From contig NZ_PKRP01000003.1 in assembly GCF_002855515.1 (NCBI RefSeq), positions 434,001 to 498,000 of the forward strand: a DNA stretch of 64,000 bases, written 5' to 3'. This DNA comes from Rhizobium sp. TH135 (GTDB taxonomy: Bacteria > Pseudomonadota > Alphaproteobacteria > Rhizobiales > Rhizobiaceae). Made by a program: the position numbers and the translations under genes. The notes beneath the pieces are model-generated. The model was not told the origin of the DNA, ran no database searches, and was given only the letters and a program-made list of their open reading frames with translations. Shown one piece after another: positions 24,527 to 35,000 of this stretch (position 1 is its first letter; every line of letters begins with the position of its first letter).

Positions 24527-25279
24527 ATGCGCAAGGATGAAGTTCGGGATCTGAAGATCGTCACGAATCTCCGCACCAGCCATGCCCGCGTGGTCGATCA
24601 GCTTGGTCTGGCAATCGTCGGCGGGCAGTTCGATATCGGTGAACCTTTACCCGGCGACACCGAGCTGGAATCGCAGTTCGACGTGTCGCGTTCGGTCCTG
24701 CGAGAAGCGATGAAAACGCTGACCGCCAAGGGCCTGGTCGTCGCAAAGTCACGCGTCGGCACCAGGGTGACCGATCGCTGCCATTGGAACCTCATCGACG
24801 AAGACGTTCTTCGCTGGCATTTCAAGGCTGGCGTCACCCGTGAATTCATCGACCACCTCTATGACGTCCGCCTGGTCTTCGAGCCGGCTTCTGCCGCTTA
24901 CGCCGCCCTGCGCGCGACGCCCGAGGACTGCGCCGAATTGCGGCGCTATGCAAACCTGCTCGGGTCGGAAGATCTCGACTGGCAGAGCCAGGTGGAGGCA
25001 GATCTGCGTTTCCATGTGCTGCTCACCCTCGTCGGCGCCAATCCCTTTCTCGAAAGCATGATCGGCTTCTTGAAGGCCGCCCTCGACGGCGCCTTCACGC
25101 TGGCCTTCGACCCGAAACTGGCGGGGCGGGGCGAGTCGATCATCGAGACGCATCTCGCGATCGTCGATGCCATCGAGAAGAAGGATGCGGATGCTGCCCG
25201 CGCCGCAACCGAGAAAGTCGTCCAGCTCGGCCGCATCACGGCCCTGAAGGCCGCCGACGCGGCCGCCAATCGGAGCTGA
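24527..25279 (+). CDS. GntR-family transcriptional regulator, FadR (FCD) subfamily
   Basis: A 250-residue DNA-binding protein. The winged helix-turn-helix occupies about residues 15-82 with the family pattern GEPLPGDTELESQFDVSRSVLREAMKTLTAKGL. The C-terminal all-helical FCD ligand domain spans about 100-235, with DVRLVFEPASAAYAA, the metal-site His residues in DLRFHVLLTLVGANP, and ETHLAIVDAIEKKDA. Relatives mostly respond to sugar acids or other organic acids. It lies behind the BMP importer but after its terminator. It could control the importer or an unlinked operon; I see no shared operator that would decide this. Confidence 0.88.
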   Translation: MRKDEVRDLKIVTNLRTSHARVVDQLGLAIVGGQFDIGEPLPGDTELESQFDVSRSVLREAMKTLTAKGLVVAKSRVGTRVTDRCHWNLIDEDVLRWHFKAGVTREFIDHLYDVRLVFEPASAAYAALRATPEDCAELRRYANLLGSEDLDWQSQVEADLRFHVLLTLVGANPFLESMIGFLKAALDGAFTLAFDPKLAGRGESIIETHLAIVDAIEKKDADAARAATEKVVQLGRITALKAADAAANRS

Positions 25280-25352
25280 GGGCAACGCCGGTCTTGCAGC
25301 CCTGCGTCTCGGGCGTTAGTGAGAATCGCGTTTCTCATGCCCGGAGCCATCC

Positions 25353-26714
25353 ATGACCCGCACATGCCTTGCCATCGTCCTTGCTGCCGGCGACAGCACC
25401 CGGATGAAGTCCTCGATGTCCAAGGTGCTGCATCCGGTCGGCGGCCGCCCCATGATCGCCCACGTGATGGCGTCGATCGCAGCCTCCGGTGTCTCGGATG
25501 TGGCTCTGGTTCTCGGACGTGACGCGGAGAAGGTAGAGGCGGCCGCGAAGATCGGCGAACTCGCTGTCGAAAGCGTCCTGCAGATCGAACGCCTCGGCAC
25601 CGGCCACGCCGTACTCATGGCCCGTGATGCAATCGTCCGCGGTTATGATGAAATTCTGGTCGCCTATGGCGACGTTCCCCTGATCACTGCTGCCCCGCTG
25701 AAGGCTGCCCGTGAAGCGCTCGCAGGCGGTGCGGATGTCGCGGTCATCGGCTTCCACACGAAAAACCCCGCGGGGTATGGCCGGTTGCTGGTAGAAAACG
25801 GCGAATTGGTCGCGATCCGGGAGGAGAAGGATGCGACCGAGGCCGAGCGTGCCGTCACCTGGTGCAACAGCGGCCTCATGGCCATCAACGGGCAGAAGGC
25901 GCTCGACATCCTGAGCCGGATCGGCAACAGCAATGCCAAGGGCGAATACTACCTGACCGACCTCGTCGAGATCGCCCGTTCGCTCGGCGGCAAGGCCGTC
26001 GCCGTCGATGCGCCAGAAAGCGAACTGACCGGCTGCAACAACCGCGCCGAACTCGCCGTCATCGAGCGCCTCTGGCAGGAGCGCCGTCGCCACGAGCTGA
26101 TGGTCTCCGGCGTGACGATGATCGCACCGGAAACGGTCTTCCTCAGCCATGACACGGTCATCGGTCAGGATGCCCTGATCGAGCCGAATGTCGTCTTCGG
26201 CCCTGGTGTCACCGTCGAGGGCGGCGCCGTGATCCATGCGTTCTCTCATCTGGAAGGCGCCCATGTGTCCGCCGGTGCCACTGTCGGCCCCTTCGCCCGC
26301 CTGCGTCCCGGCGCCAACCTTGCCGAAGGCTCGAAGGTCGGCAATTTCTGCGAAGTGAAGAAGGCCGAGATTGGCAAGGGCGTCAAGGTCAATCACCTGA
26401 CCTATATCGGCGACGCCGTGGTGGGTGCCGAAACCAATATCGGCGCCGGCACGATCACCTGCAACTATGATGGCGTGAACAAGCACGAGACCCGGATCGG
26501 GGCAGGTGCCTTCATCGGCTCCAATTCATCTCTCGTAGCCCCCGTCTCGATTGGCGACGGTGCGCTGATCGCCTCCGGCAGCGTGATCACCGAGGATGTG
26601 CCAGCCGACGCACTCGCCTTCGGTCGTGCCCGGCAGGAGATGAAGCCCGGCCGTGCCGCCGTCATCCGCGAGCGCAATCTGGCAATCAAGGCTGCCAAGA
26701 AGTCCGGCAAGTAA
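25353..26714 (+). CDS. glmU: Bifunctional UDP-N-acetylglucosamine pyrophosphorylase / glucosamine-1-phosphate N-acetyltransferase
   Basis: A 453-residue enzyme for the last two steps to UDP-GlcNAc, precursor of peptidoglycan and lipid A. The N-terminal uridylyltransferase has [20 protein letters not shown] (about residues 8-27) where most relatives read LAAGxGTRM; a Ser replaces the Gly. The C-terminal acyltransferase is a left-handed beta-helix of hexapeptide repeats (about residues 255-440), including [20 protein letters not shown] and the catalytic-region His in [10 protein letters not shown], then [14 protein letters not shown]. It is followed by glmS after 139 bp. Length and domain order are normal. 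Confidence 0.95.
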   Translation: MTRTCLAIVLAAGDSTRMKSSMSKVLHPVGGRPMIAHVMASIAASGVSDVALVLGRDAEKVEAAAKIGELAVESVLQIERLGTGHAVLMARDAIVRGYDEILVAYGDVPLITAAPLKAAREALAGGADVAVIGFHTKNPAGYGRLLVENGELVAIREEKDATEAERAVTWCNSGLMAINGQKALDILSRIGNSNAKGEYYLTDLVEIARSLGGKAVAVDAPESELTGCNNRAELAVIERLWQERRRHELMVSGVTMIAPETVFLSHDTVIGQDALIEPNVVFGPGVTVEGGAVIHAFSHLEGAHVSAGATVGPFARLRPGANLAEGSKVGNFCEVKKAEIGKGVKVNHLTYIGDAVVGAETNIGAGTITCNYDGVNKHETRIGAGAFIGSNSSLVAPVSIGDGALIASGSVITEDVPADALAFGRARQEMKPGRAAVIRERNLAIKAAKKSGK

Positions 26715-26853
26715 GAGCGCCAAACCAAACTTCACCGCTTGTAATGCTGCGTTGCATTACGAGACGAAACGCAATTTGACCTTAGGTGCGATTGCCTATT
26801 GCGGCGGAACCGCTAGGAACAGTCCGCGTGATGGATATGAAACGGAGAATTGC

Positions 26854-28680
26854 ATGTGCGGCATCGTGGGCATCGTCGGTAACAAGCCCGTAGCGGAGCG
26901 TCTCGTCGACGCCTTGAAGCGGCTCGAATATCGCGGCTATGATTCTGCCGGCGTCGCCACCATCAACGACGGCAAGCTCGATCGCCGTCGCGCCGAAGGT
27001 AAGCTCTTCAATCTCGAGACCAAGCTCGCAGGCGAACCGCTCCCAGGCAATATCGGGATCGCGCATACCCGCTGGGCAACCCATGGCGTGCCGAACGAAA
27101 CGAATGCCCATCCGCATTTCGTCGATGGCGTCGCGGTCGTCCACAACGGCATCATCGAGAATTTCTCCGAGATCAAGGAAGAGCTCGCGGCCGAAGGCGC
27201 CGTCTTCACCACGCAGACGGACACCGAAGTCGTCGCCCAGCTCTTGGCCAAGTATCGCCGCCAGGGCCTTGGCCGCCGCGAAGCCATGCACGAGATGCTG
27301 CGCCACGTGACCGGCGCCTACGCGCTCGCCGTCATCTTCCAAGACGATCCCTCGACGATCATGGCTGCCCGCTCCGGCCCGCCGCTCGCGATCGGCTTCG
27401 GCGATGGCGAGATGTTCCTCGGCTCCGACGCGATTGCGCTCTCTCCTTTCACCAACCGCATCGCCTATCTGCATGATGGTGACTGGGCCGTGATCGGCAA
27501 GCAGGGCGCGCACATCTTCGATATCGATGGCAATCCGGTCGATCGCCCGGTGCAGATCTCCTCGGCCAGCGCCTACATGATCGACAAGGGCAACCATCGC
27601 CACTTTATGGAGAAGGAGATCTACGAGCAGCCGGAAGTGATCTCCCACGCGCTGTCGCATTACGTCGACTTCGCCAATCACACTGTTCGGGGCGCGGCAA
27701 ACGAGATCGATTTCGCCAACCTGCGCGGCCTCGCCATCTCAGCCTGCGGCACAGCCTATCTGGCCGGCCTGGTCGGCAAATACTGGTTCGAGCGTTACGC
27801 CCGCCTGCCGGTCGAAATCGATGTCGCCTCGGAATTCCGTTACCGCGAAATGCCGCTGTCGAAGGACCAGGCGGCCCTCTTCATCTCTCAATCAGGTGAG
27901 ACCGCCGATACGCTCGCCTCGCTGCGTTACTGCCGTGACAACGGCCTGAAGATCGGTGCTGTGGTCAACGTCAAGGAATCGACGATCGCGCGCGAATCGG
28001 ATGCCGTCTTCCCGATCCTCGCCGGCCCGGAAATCGGCGTTGCTTCCACCAAGGCTTTCACCTGCCAACTCGCCGTTCTCGCTTCGCTCGCGCTCGCCGC
28101 CGGTCGTGCCCGTGGCACGCTGACAGAAGCGGAAGAAAAGCAACTCGTGAAGAGCCTCGCAGAAATGCCGCGCATCATGAGCCAGGTGCTGAACGCGGTG
28201 CAGCCGCAGATCGAGGCCCTGTCGCGCGATCTCTCCAAGTTCAAGGACGTGCTCTATCTCGGGCGTGGCACCAGCTATCCGCTGGCGCTCGAAGGCGCGC
28301 TGAAGCTCAAGGAAATCTCCTATATCCACGCCGAAGGTTATGCCGCCGGCGAGCTGAAGCACGGCCCGATCGCCCTGATCGACGAAAACATGCCCGTCAT
28401 CGTGATTGCACCCTTCGACCGCTTCTTCGAAAAGACCGTGTCGAACATGCAGGAAGTGGCAGCCCGCGGCGGCAAGATCATCTTCATCACCGACGAGAAG
28501 GGGGCAGCCGCCTCCAAGCTCCCGACCATGGCGACGATCGTTCTGCCCGTGGTCGCCGAGATCGTCTCGCCGATGATCTATTCGATCCCGATCCAGCTGC
28601 TCGCCTATCACACGGCCGTCTTTATGGGCACTGACGTCGACCAGCCCCGCAATCTCGCCAAGTCCGTCACGGTCGAGTGA
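26854..28680 (+). CDS. glmS: Glutamine-fructose-6-phosphate aminotransferase (isomerizing)
   Basis: A 608-residue cytoplasmic enzyme making glucosamine-6-phosphate, the committed step of amino-sugar synthesis. After Met removal the N-terminal Cys2 (MCGIVGIVG) is the glutaminase nucleophile; the class-II amidotransferase domain runs to about residue 220 with HTRWATHGVPNETNAHPH. Two SIS domains follow (about 285-425 and 460-600) with SACGTAYLAG, ISQSGETADTLASLR and GRGTSYPLALEGALKLKE; the C-terminus NLAKSVTVE is the conserved end. I chose the ATG at 26854 because Cys must be residue 2; CGGAGA lies upstream. A GTAATGC...GCATTAC hairpin is in the glmU-glmS gap. No glmS ribozyme is expected or seen. 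Confidence 0.96.
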   Translation: MCGIVGIVGNKPVAERLVDALKRLEYRGYDSAGVATINDGKLDRRRAEGKLFNLETKLAGEPLPGNIGIAHTRWATHGVPNETNAHPHFVDGVAVVHNGIIENFSEIKEELAAEGAVFTTQTDTEVVAQLLAKYRRQGLGRREAMHEMLRHVTGAYALAVIFQDDPSTIMAARSGPPLAIGFGDGEMFLGSDAIALSPFTNRIAYLHDGDWAVIGKQGAHIFDIDGNPVDRPVQISSASAYMIDKGNHRHFMEKEIYEQPEVISHALSHYVDFANHTVRGAANEIDFANLRGLAISACGTAYLAGLVGKYWFERYARLPVEIDVASEFRYREMPLSKDQAALFISQSGETADTLASLRYCRDNGLKIGAVVNVKESTIARESDAVFPILAGPEIGVASTKAFTCQLAVLASLALAAGRARGTLTEAEEKQLVKSLAEMPRIMSQVLNAVQPQIEALSRDLSKFKDVLYLGRGTSYPLALEGALKLKEISYIHAEGYAAGELKHGPIALIDENMPVIVIAPFDRFFEKTVSNMQEVAARGGKIIFITDEKGAAASKLPTMATIVLPVVAEIVSPMIYSIPIQLLAYHTAVFMGTDVDQPRNLAKSVTVE

Positions 28681-28689
28681 TCCCGGATC

Positions 28690-28719
28690 GGGGCAGGCCG
28701 CTGCCCCAATTCTTGCTCT
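28690..28719 (+). terminator. Possible terminator after glmS
   Basis: GGGGCAG and CTGCCCC form a 7-bp stem with loop GCCG, 9 nt after the glmS stop, followed by AATTCTTGCTCTT, which is only moderately T-rich. It may be a weak terminator before the DUF502 gene. Confidence 0.5.
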
Positions 28720-28782
28720 TGCGCCCTAGGTGTCACTCCGGCATTGTCCGCAGCGTTACGGCACTGCACAATGACGGTGGGC

Positions 28783-29514
28783 ATGACCGAAGGTTCTGAC
28801 AGGATTTCGATGGCGACCCGGCTCAGGAACAACTTCCTGACCGGTTTGATCATTTGCGCCCCGATGGCGATCACCATTTACCTCACCTGGACCTTCATCC
28901 GCTGGGCCGACAGTTGGGTGAAACCCTATCTTCCGGATCGCTACAACCCGGAAGCCTATCTGAAGTTTGCCGTGCCAGGCACCGGGCTTCTCATTGCCAT
29001 CCTCTTCATCACGCTTGTCGGCTTTCTCGGCCGAAACCTGATCGGCCGCTCGATCGTCTCCTACAGCGAAAACATCCTCAACCGGATGCCGCTGGTGCGT
29101 ACCGTATACAAGAGCACCAAGCAGATCTTCGAGACGGTGCTCAAGGAACAGGGCAACTCCTTCAAGAAGGTCGGCCTCATCGAGTTTCCGCGGGCCGGAA
29201 CCTGGGCGCTGGTCTTCATCTCGACGGATGCCAAGGGCGAGATTGCAGCTAAGCTCAACCAGGATGGCGAGGAAATGGTCGCCGTGTTCCTCGCGCCGAC
29301 GCCTGTGCCGACCGCCGGATTCCTGATGTTCGTGCCACGCAGCAAGCTGATGCTGCTCGACATGAGCCCGGAAGAGGGTGTGAAACTCCTGATCTCTGCC
29401 GGTCTGGTGACGCCGGAATACAAGCCGACGGCTGCAGACGCCATGGCGGCGTTTCAGGACCTCGCGGCGGACGACCCGGTTGAGTCGCCCAAGCTTGCGG
29501 GCCGCTCCAAATAG
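28783..29514 (+). CDS. DUF502 family membrane protein
   Basis: A 243-residue protein with two membrane helices near the N-terminus (FLTGLIICAPMAITIYLTWTF and GTGLLIAILFITLVGFL), followed by a soluble domain of about 150 residues. The family signature MPLVRTVYKSTKQIFETV is present at about residues 100-117, as are FPRAGTWALVFIS and APTPVPTAGFLMFVPRS. Its function is not established. It sits between glmS and the convergent recG (8-bp gap), a place conserved in rhizobia. I use the ATG at 28783; an upstream ATG (28771) and a downstream ATG (28810, with AGGA before it) are alternatives. Confidence 0.85.
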   Translation: MTEGSDRISMATRLRNNFLTGLIICAPMAITIYLTWTFIRWADSWVKPYLPDRYNPEAYLKFAVPGTGLLIAILFITLVGFLGRNLIGRSIVSYSENILNRMPLVRTVYKSTKQIFETVLKEQGNSFKKVGLIEFPRAGTWALVFISTDAKGEIAAKLNQDGEEMVAVFLAPTPVPTAGFLMFVPRSKLMLLDMSPEEGVKLLISAGLVTPEYKPTAADAMAAFQDLAADDPVESPKLAGRSK

Positions 29515-29522
29515 CTCTTCCG

Positions 29523-31628
29523 TCACCCTGCATGCAGGAAGCGGATCGCTTCGTCGCGACGATGCAGATAGAGCAACGTCCTGACCGCCTCTCCGCGTTC
29601 GCTGGTGAGTTCCGGGTCTCGATCCAGCAGATAGGCCGCATCCTTGCGGGCGATCTCCAGAAGATCTCCGTGGTGCTCGAGGCTGGCGATCTTGAAGCCC
29701 GGCGTGCCCGACTGCCGCGTTCCCAAAAGCTCGCCTTCGCCTCTGAGCTTAAGATCCTCCTCCGCAATCAGAAAGCCATCCTCCGAATCGCGCAGGATCG
29801 AAAGACGCGCCTTGCCGGTCTCGCCGAGCGGTCCCTTGTAGAGCAGGATGCAGCTTGAGGCCTCGTCACCACGGCCCACGCGGCCGCGCAACTGATGCAG
29901 CTGGGCAAGACCGAAGCGTTCGGCATGTTCGATCACCATGATCGTCGCATCGGGCACATCGACGCCGACCTCGACCACTGTGGTCGCCACCAGCAGCCGC
30001 GTATCGCCGTTCTTGAAGGCGAGCATCGCGGCATCCTTCTCCGGCCCCGCCATGCGTCCATGCACCAAGCCGATCGGAGCCTTGATGAACTGCGCAAGCA
30101 CCGCCTGCCGCTCCTCGGCCGACATCAGTTCGCTTTCCTCGGTTTCCTCGACCAGCGGGCAGATCCAATAGGCCTTCTTGCCCTCCGCAATGGCAGACCT
30201 CAGCCGTTCGATGACATCTGGTACGCGCTCGGTCGGCACGGTCACAGTCTGGATCGGCTTGCGGCCCGCGGGCTTCTCGGTAAGCTTGGAGACGTCCATA
30301 TCGCCGAAGGCAGCCAGCACCAGCGTGCGCGGGATCGGTGTGGCCGTCATGACCAGCATATGCGGGGAGATGCCCTTGGAGGTCAGCCGCAGGCGCTGGT
30401 GCACACCGAAGCGATGCTGCTCGTCCACGACGGCAAGCGTCAGGTTCCGGTAGACCACGGCATCCTGGAAAAGCGCATGCGTGCCGATGACGATCTGAGC
30501 CTCGCCGGATGCGATCCGCTCCAGGATCGCCTCGCGCTCCTTGCCCTTGGTGCGCCCGGTCAGGACCTCGATCTTCAGGCCAGCCGCCGCACCGAGCTTG
30601 GCGAGCGTCGCATGGTGCTGCCGTGCCAGGATTTCCGTCGGCGCCATCAGCACAGCTTGCCCACCCGCCTCGACAGCGGCTGCCATGGCAAACAGCGCCA
30701 CCAGCGTCTTGCCGGCGCCGACGTCACCCTGGACGAGCCGCAACATGCGCTGGTCTGTCGCCATGTCTTTCAGGATATCGTCGATCGCCGCCACCTGGCT
30801 GTTTGTCGGCGTAAAGGGCAGGGCAGCGCGGATCTTTCCGCTGAGTTCGCCCGTCGGCTTGATCGGGGTGCCCGGCACGCGTCTCAGCTTCTGCCGCACC
30901 AAGGCGAGCGACACCTGACCTGCGAGAAACTCGTCATAGGCCAGACGCCGCCGGGCGGGTGCCTGCGGGTCGATATCCTTCTCGTCGCGCGGATTGTGGA
31001 GAGCGACCAGACAGTCGCGCACACTGGCAAATCCCTGTTTGGCCGCGAGAGCCGCATCCGCCCATTCGGCAAGTTCCGGCATCTTCTCGACAGCGGATTC
31101 GACCGCCTTGCGCAACACTTTCGGTCCAAGCCCCGCCGTCAGCGGATAGACCGGCTCGACCAGCGGCAGGTTCTCCGCCTCGCTCGCCTTCACCATCAGG
31201 TCGGGATGAACCATGGATGGCCGACCGTTGAACCAGTCGACTTTCCCTGAGACCATGACGATCTCTTCGACGGGCAATGCCTTTTCCAGCCAGTTGCCCT
31301 TGACCCGGAAGAAGGTGAGCGCCAGTTCCCCCGTCTCGTCATGCAGGAAGATGCGGTAGGGCATGTTGTTCTTGCCCGGCGGGGGCGGCATGTGGCGGTC
31401 GACACGGCCCGTGATGGTGACGAGCGATCCCTGCTGAGCATAGGCGATGCCCGGCTGGTGGCGCCGGTCGATCAGCCGGTGCGGTGCGAGGAACAGCAGG
31501 TCGACGACCCGCGCATCCTCGGCATCCTCGCGCCCGAGCAGTGTGGCGAGAAGCTGGGCGAGCTTGGGACCGACTCCGCTGAGCGAAGCCACGGAGGCAA
31601 AGAGGGGATCGAGAAGATGGGGACGCAT
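29523..31628 (-). CDS. recG: ATP-dependent DNA helicase RecG
   Basis: A 701-residue helicase that remodels stalled replication forks and branch-migrates Holliday junctions. The N-terminal wedge/OB domain (about residues 1-200) includes PYRIFLHDETGELALTFF. The helicase core has Walker A GDVGAGKT (about 297-304), DEQH in VVDEQHRFG, motif III TATPIPRT and motif VI QLRGRVGRG. The C-terminus ends with LLYLHRRDEAIRFLHAG. I chose the ATG at 31628, since upstream in-frame codons overlap the start region of the divergent sdhE. It converges on the DUF502 gene with 8 bp between stops. Confidence 0.96.
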   Translation of the reverse strand: MRPHLLDPLFASVASLSGVGPKLAQLLATLLGREDAEDARVVDLLFLAPHRLIDRRHQPGIAYAQQGSLVTITGRVDRHMPPPPGKNNMPYRIFLHDETGELALTFFRVKGNWLEKALPVEEIVMVSGKVDWFNGRPSMVHPDLMVKASEAENLPLVEPVYPLTAGLGPKVLRKAVESAVEKMPELAEWADAALAAKQGFASVRDCLVALHNPRDEKDIDPQAPARRRLAYDEFLAGQVSLALVRQKLRRVPGTPIKPTGELSGKIRAALPFTPTNSQVAAIDDILKDMATDQRMLRLVQGDVGAGKTLVALFAMAAAVEAGGQAVLMAPTEILARQHHATLAKLGAAAGLKIEVLTGRTKGKEREAILERIASGEAQIVIGTHALFQDAVVYRNLTLAVVDEQHRFGVHQRLRLTSKGISPHMLVMTATPIPRTLVLAAFGDMDVSKLTEKPAGRKPIQTVTVPTERVPDVIERLRSAIAEGKKAYWICPLVEETEESELMSAEERQAVLAQFIKAPIGLVHGRMAGPEKDAAMLAFKNGDTRLLVATTVVEVGVDVPDATIMVIEHAERFGLAQLHQLRGRVGRGDEASSCILLYKGPLGETGKARLSILRDSEDGFLIAEEDLKLRGEGELLGTRQSGTPGFKIASLEHHGDLLEIARKDAAYLLDRDPELTSERGEAVRTLLYLHRRDEAIRFLHAG

Positions 31629-31723
31629 GATGGGGGCAAAATGCCTCGCAAAATGCCGGTTTGGCAAGCTGACATTTGCCGGTCGCTGCTCTATAGAGGC
31701 GCAAGAATTGGAAGGATGCCAAG

Positions 31724-32038
31724 ATGACTGGACTGGTGAAAAGCAGTGCCGACCTCGATCCGCGCCGTCGGCGCATCCTGTTCCGCTGCTGGCACCGCGG
31801 CATCCGCGAAATGGACCTGATGCTCGGCCAGTTCTGCGAGGCCCATATCAGCGAGCTTTCCGACCAGGAACTCGACGAACTCGAGCATATCATGGAGGAG
31901 GAGGACAATGACCTCGTCCGCTACATCACAGGTGCCGATCCCGTGCCCGCCCATCTCCAGACGCCGCTCTTCGAACGCATAGCCGCCCTCCGGCCGGATT
32001 TCTCCCCGGTCACGGGCGAAGACACCACTGCAAAGTAA
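31724..32038 (+). CDS. sdhE: Succinate dehydrogenase assembly factor SdhE (YgfY/Sdh5 family)
   Basis: A 104-residue soluble factor that promotes covalent attachment of FAD to SdhA of succinate dehydrogenase. The conserved RGxxExD motif is visible as RGIREMDLMLGQF (about residues 25-37), followed by the acidic ELSDQELDELEHIMEEEDND that forms the helical-bundle core. It starts 95 bp from the divergent recG and ends 3 nt before mfd, so the two may be co-transcribed; that pairing is positional rather than functional. Confidence 0.93.
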   Translation: MTGLVKSSADLDPRRRRILFRCWHRGIREMDLMLGQFCEAHISELSDQELDELEHIMEEEDNDLVRYITGADPVPAHLQTPLFERIAALRPDFSPVTGEDTTAK

Positions 32039-32041
32039 CTG

Positions 32042-35000
32042 ATGATGTCCCTGATCGATGTGAAGCGGATTGTCGGCGCACAATCCGCCCTGACGCTCTC
32101 CCATGTGCCCGACGGCATGGATGCCTTCATCCTCGCCGAACTCGCGCGTCAGGGCCGCCCTGTGGCCTACATCGTCTCCGACGGCCAGCGGCTGCAGAAC
32201 CTCGAACAGACGCTCGGCTTCACCGCGCCAGACATCCCGGTCTTGAGCCTGCCGGCTTGGGACTGTCTGCCTTACGACCGCGTATCTCCATCCGCAGACG
32301 TCTCCGCCCGCCGCCTTTCGGCGCTGTCAGGCCTGATTGCGCTCTATCTCAATCCGCACCCGGCGATCGTTCTCGTCACGGTCAATGCCATGCTTCAGAA
32401 GGTAGCACCGGCGGATGTGATCGATAGCCTTGGTTTTTCGGCCAAGCCCGGCAACCAGGTGCGCATGGATGACATTGCCGCCCGTCTTGAGCGCAACGGC
32501 TTTGATCGTGTCGCAACCGTACGGGAAGTCGGCGAATTCGCGGTCCGCGGCGGCATCCTCGATGTTTTCGTACCCGGTGCAGAAGAGCCGGTGCGACTGG
32601 ATTTCTTCGGCGATACGCTCGAATCGATCCGCTCCTTCGATCCGGCGAGCCAGCGCACCATTGGCCAGATCCGCTCGCTTGATCTGAACCCGATGAGCGA
32701 GGTGACGCTGACGCCCGAGAGCATCAGCCGCTTCCGCAAGAACTACCTGTCGCTGTTCGGTGCCGCGACCCGCGACGACGCCCTCTATGCCGCTGTCTCC
32801 GAGGGTCGGCGTTACGCCGGCATGGAGCATTGGCTGCCGATGTTCTACGACAAGCTGGAAACCACGTTCGATTATCTGCGCGGCTTCCGTATCGTCACGG
32901 ATCATACCGTACGTGAGGCAGCCGACGAGCGCGCCATGCTGATCCGCGACTATTACGAGGCGCGCCTCAACTCCGCCACGCCTGGCAAAGGCCATCTCGC
33001 GCAGGGCACGCCCTACAAGCCCGTCCCGCCGGAGCGGCTCTATCTCGGCGCCGGCGAGTTCGGCAAGTCGCTTGATGCCTTCGACCCGATCCGCATTACC
33101 CCCTTTGCAGAAGCCGGTGGCGAAAGCCGTTTGGTCATCGAGGTCAATGCCCGCCCGACCCCGCGCTGGGCGAAGAGCGCCAACGAAGCCAGCGAAGAAG
33201 GCAATCGCGCCAACGTCTTCGGCCAGGCCGTTAGCTATATCGCCGATAAGCGCGCAGCTGGCGTCAAGGTCATCGTATCCGGTTGGTCGGAAGGCTCGCT
33301 CGATCGCCTGCTGCAGGTCCTGAACGAACATGGCCTGGAAAAACTCGTTCCAGTCGCCGCCCTGAAAGACGTCGACAAGCTGAAGAAGGGGGAGGCGGGC
33401 ACCGCCGTCCTCAGCCTCGAAGGCGGCTTCGAGACAGACGGTCTCGTCATCATCGGCGAACAGGACATTCTCGGCGACCGCATGGTCCGCCGCTCCAAAC
33501 GCCGGAAGCGCGCCGCCGACTTCATCTCGGAAGTCGCAGGCATCGACGAAGGCTCGATCGTTGTGCATGCCGAACACGGCATCGGCCGCTTCGTCGGCCT
33601 GCGCACCATCGAGGCGGCCGGTGCCCCGCATGCCTGCCTCGAACTGCGCTATGCCGACGATGCCAAGCTCTTCCTGCCGGTCGAAAACATCGATCTGCTC
33701 TCGCGCTACGGCGGCGAGGCAACCGAAGTGCAGCTCGACAAGCTTGGCGGCGGCGCCTGGCAGATGCGCAAGGCCAAGCTCAAGAAGCGCCTGCTCGACA
33801 TGGCAGGGGCCCTGATCCGCATCGCTGCCGAACGTATGACCCGCTCTGCACCTGTGCTAACGACCCAGGAAGGCCTCTACGACGAATTCGCAGCCCGTTT
33901 CCCCTATGACGAGACGGAAGACCAGGAAACCGCGATCGAATCCGTTCGCTCCGACCTCGGCGCCGGTCGCCCCATGGACCGCCTCGTCTGCGGCGACGTC
34001 GGCTTCGGCAAGACTGAAGTGGCACTGCGCGCCGCCTTCATCGCCGCAATGAACGGCATCCAGGTCGCCGTTGTCGTGCCGACCACGCTGCTCGCCCGCC
34101 AGCATTTCAAGACCTTTTCCGAACGCTTCCGGGGCCTGCCGATCCGCGTCCAGCAGGCCTCGCGCCTTGTCGGCACCAAGGAATTGAACCTCGTAAAGAA
34201 GGAAGTCGCCGAGGGCAAGACCGACATCGTCGTCGGCACCCACGCGCTGCTCGGTACCGGCGTCAACTTCGCCAATCTCGGCCTGCTGATCATCGACGAG
34301 GAGCAGCATTTCGGAGTGAAGCACAAGGAGCGTCTGAAGGAACTCAAGTCCGACGTACACGTCCTGACGCTCTCTGCCACGCCCATCCCGCGCACGCTGC
34401 AGCTGGCCATGACCGGGGTGCGCGAACTCTCGCTGATCACCACGCCGCCGGTCGACCGCATGGCGGTCCGTACCTTCATCTCGCCCTTTGATCCGCTCGT
34501 CATCCGCGAGACCCTGATGCGCGAGCATTATCGCGGCGGCCAGAGTTTTTACGTCTGCCCGCGTCTCGCCGATCTCGCGGATGTGAAAAGCTTCCTGGAT
34601 GAGAACGTGCCCGAGCTGAAGGTCGCGGTCGCCCATGGCCAGATGGCAGCCGGTGAACTCGAAGACATCATGAACGCCTTCTATGAAGGCCGCTACGATG
34701 TGTTGCTCTCCACCACCATCGTCGAATCCGGCCTTGACGTGCCCACAGCCAACACGCTGATCGTCCACCGCGCCGACATGTTCGGACTGGCCCAGCTTTA
34801 CCAGATCCGCGGCCGCGTCGGACGCTCCAAGGTCCGCGCCTTTGCGCTCCTGACGCTCCCGGTCAACAAGGTGCTGACCACGGGCGCCGAACGCCGCCTG
34901 AAGGTTCTGCAGTCGCTCGACACGCTCGGCGCCGGTTTCCAGCTAGCGAGTCACGACCTCGACATCCGCGGCGCCGGCAATCTGCTCGGCGAGGAACAGT

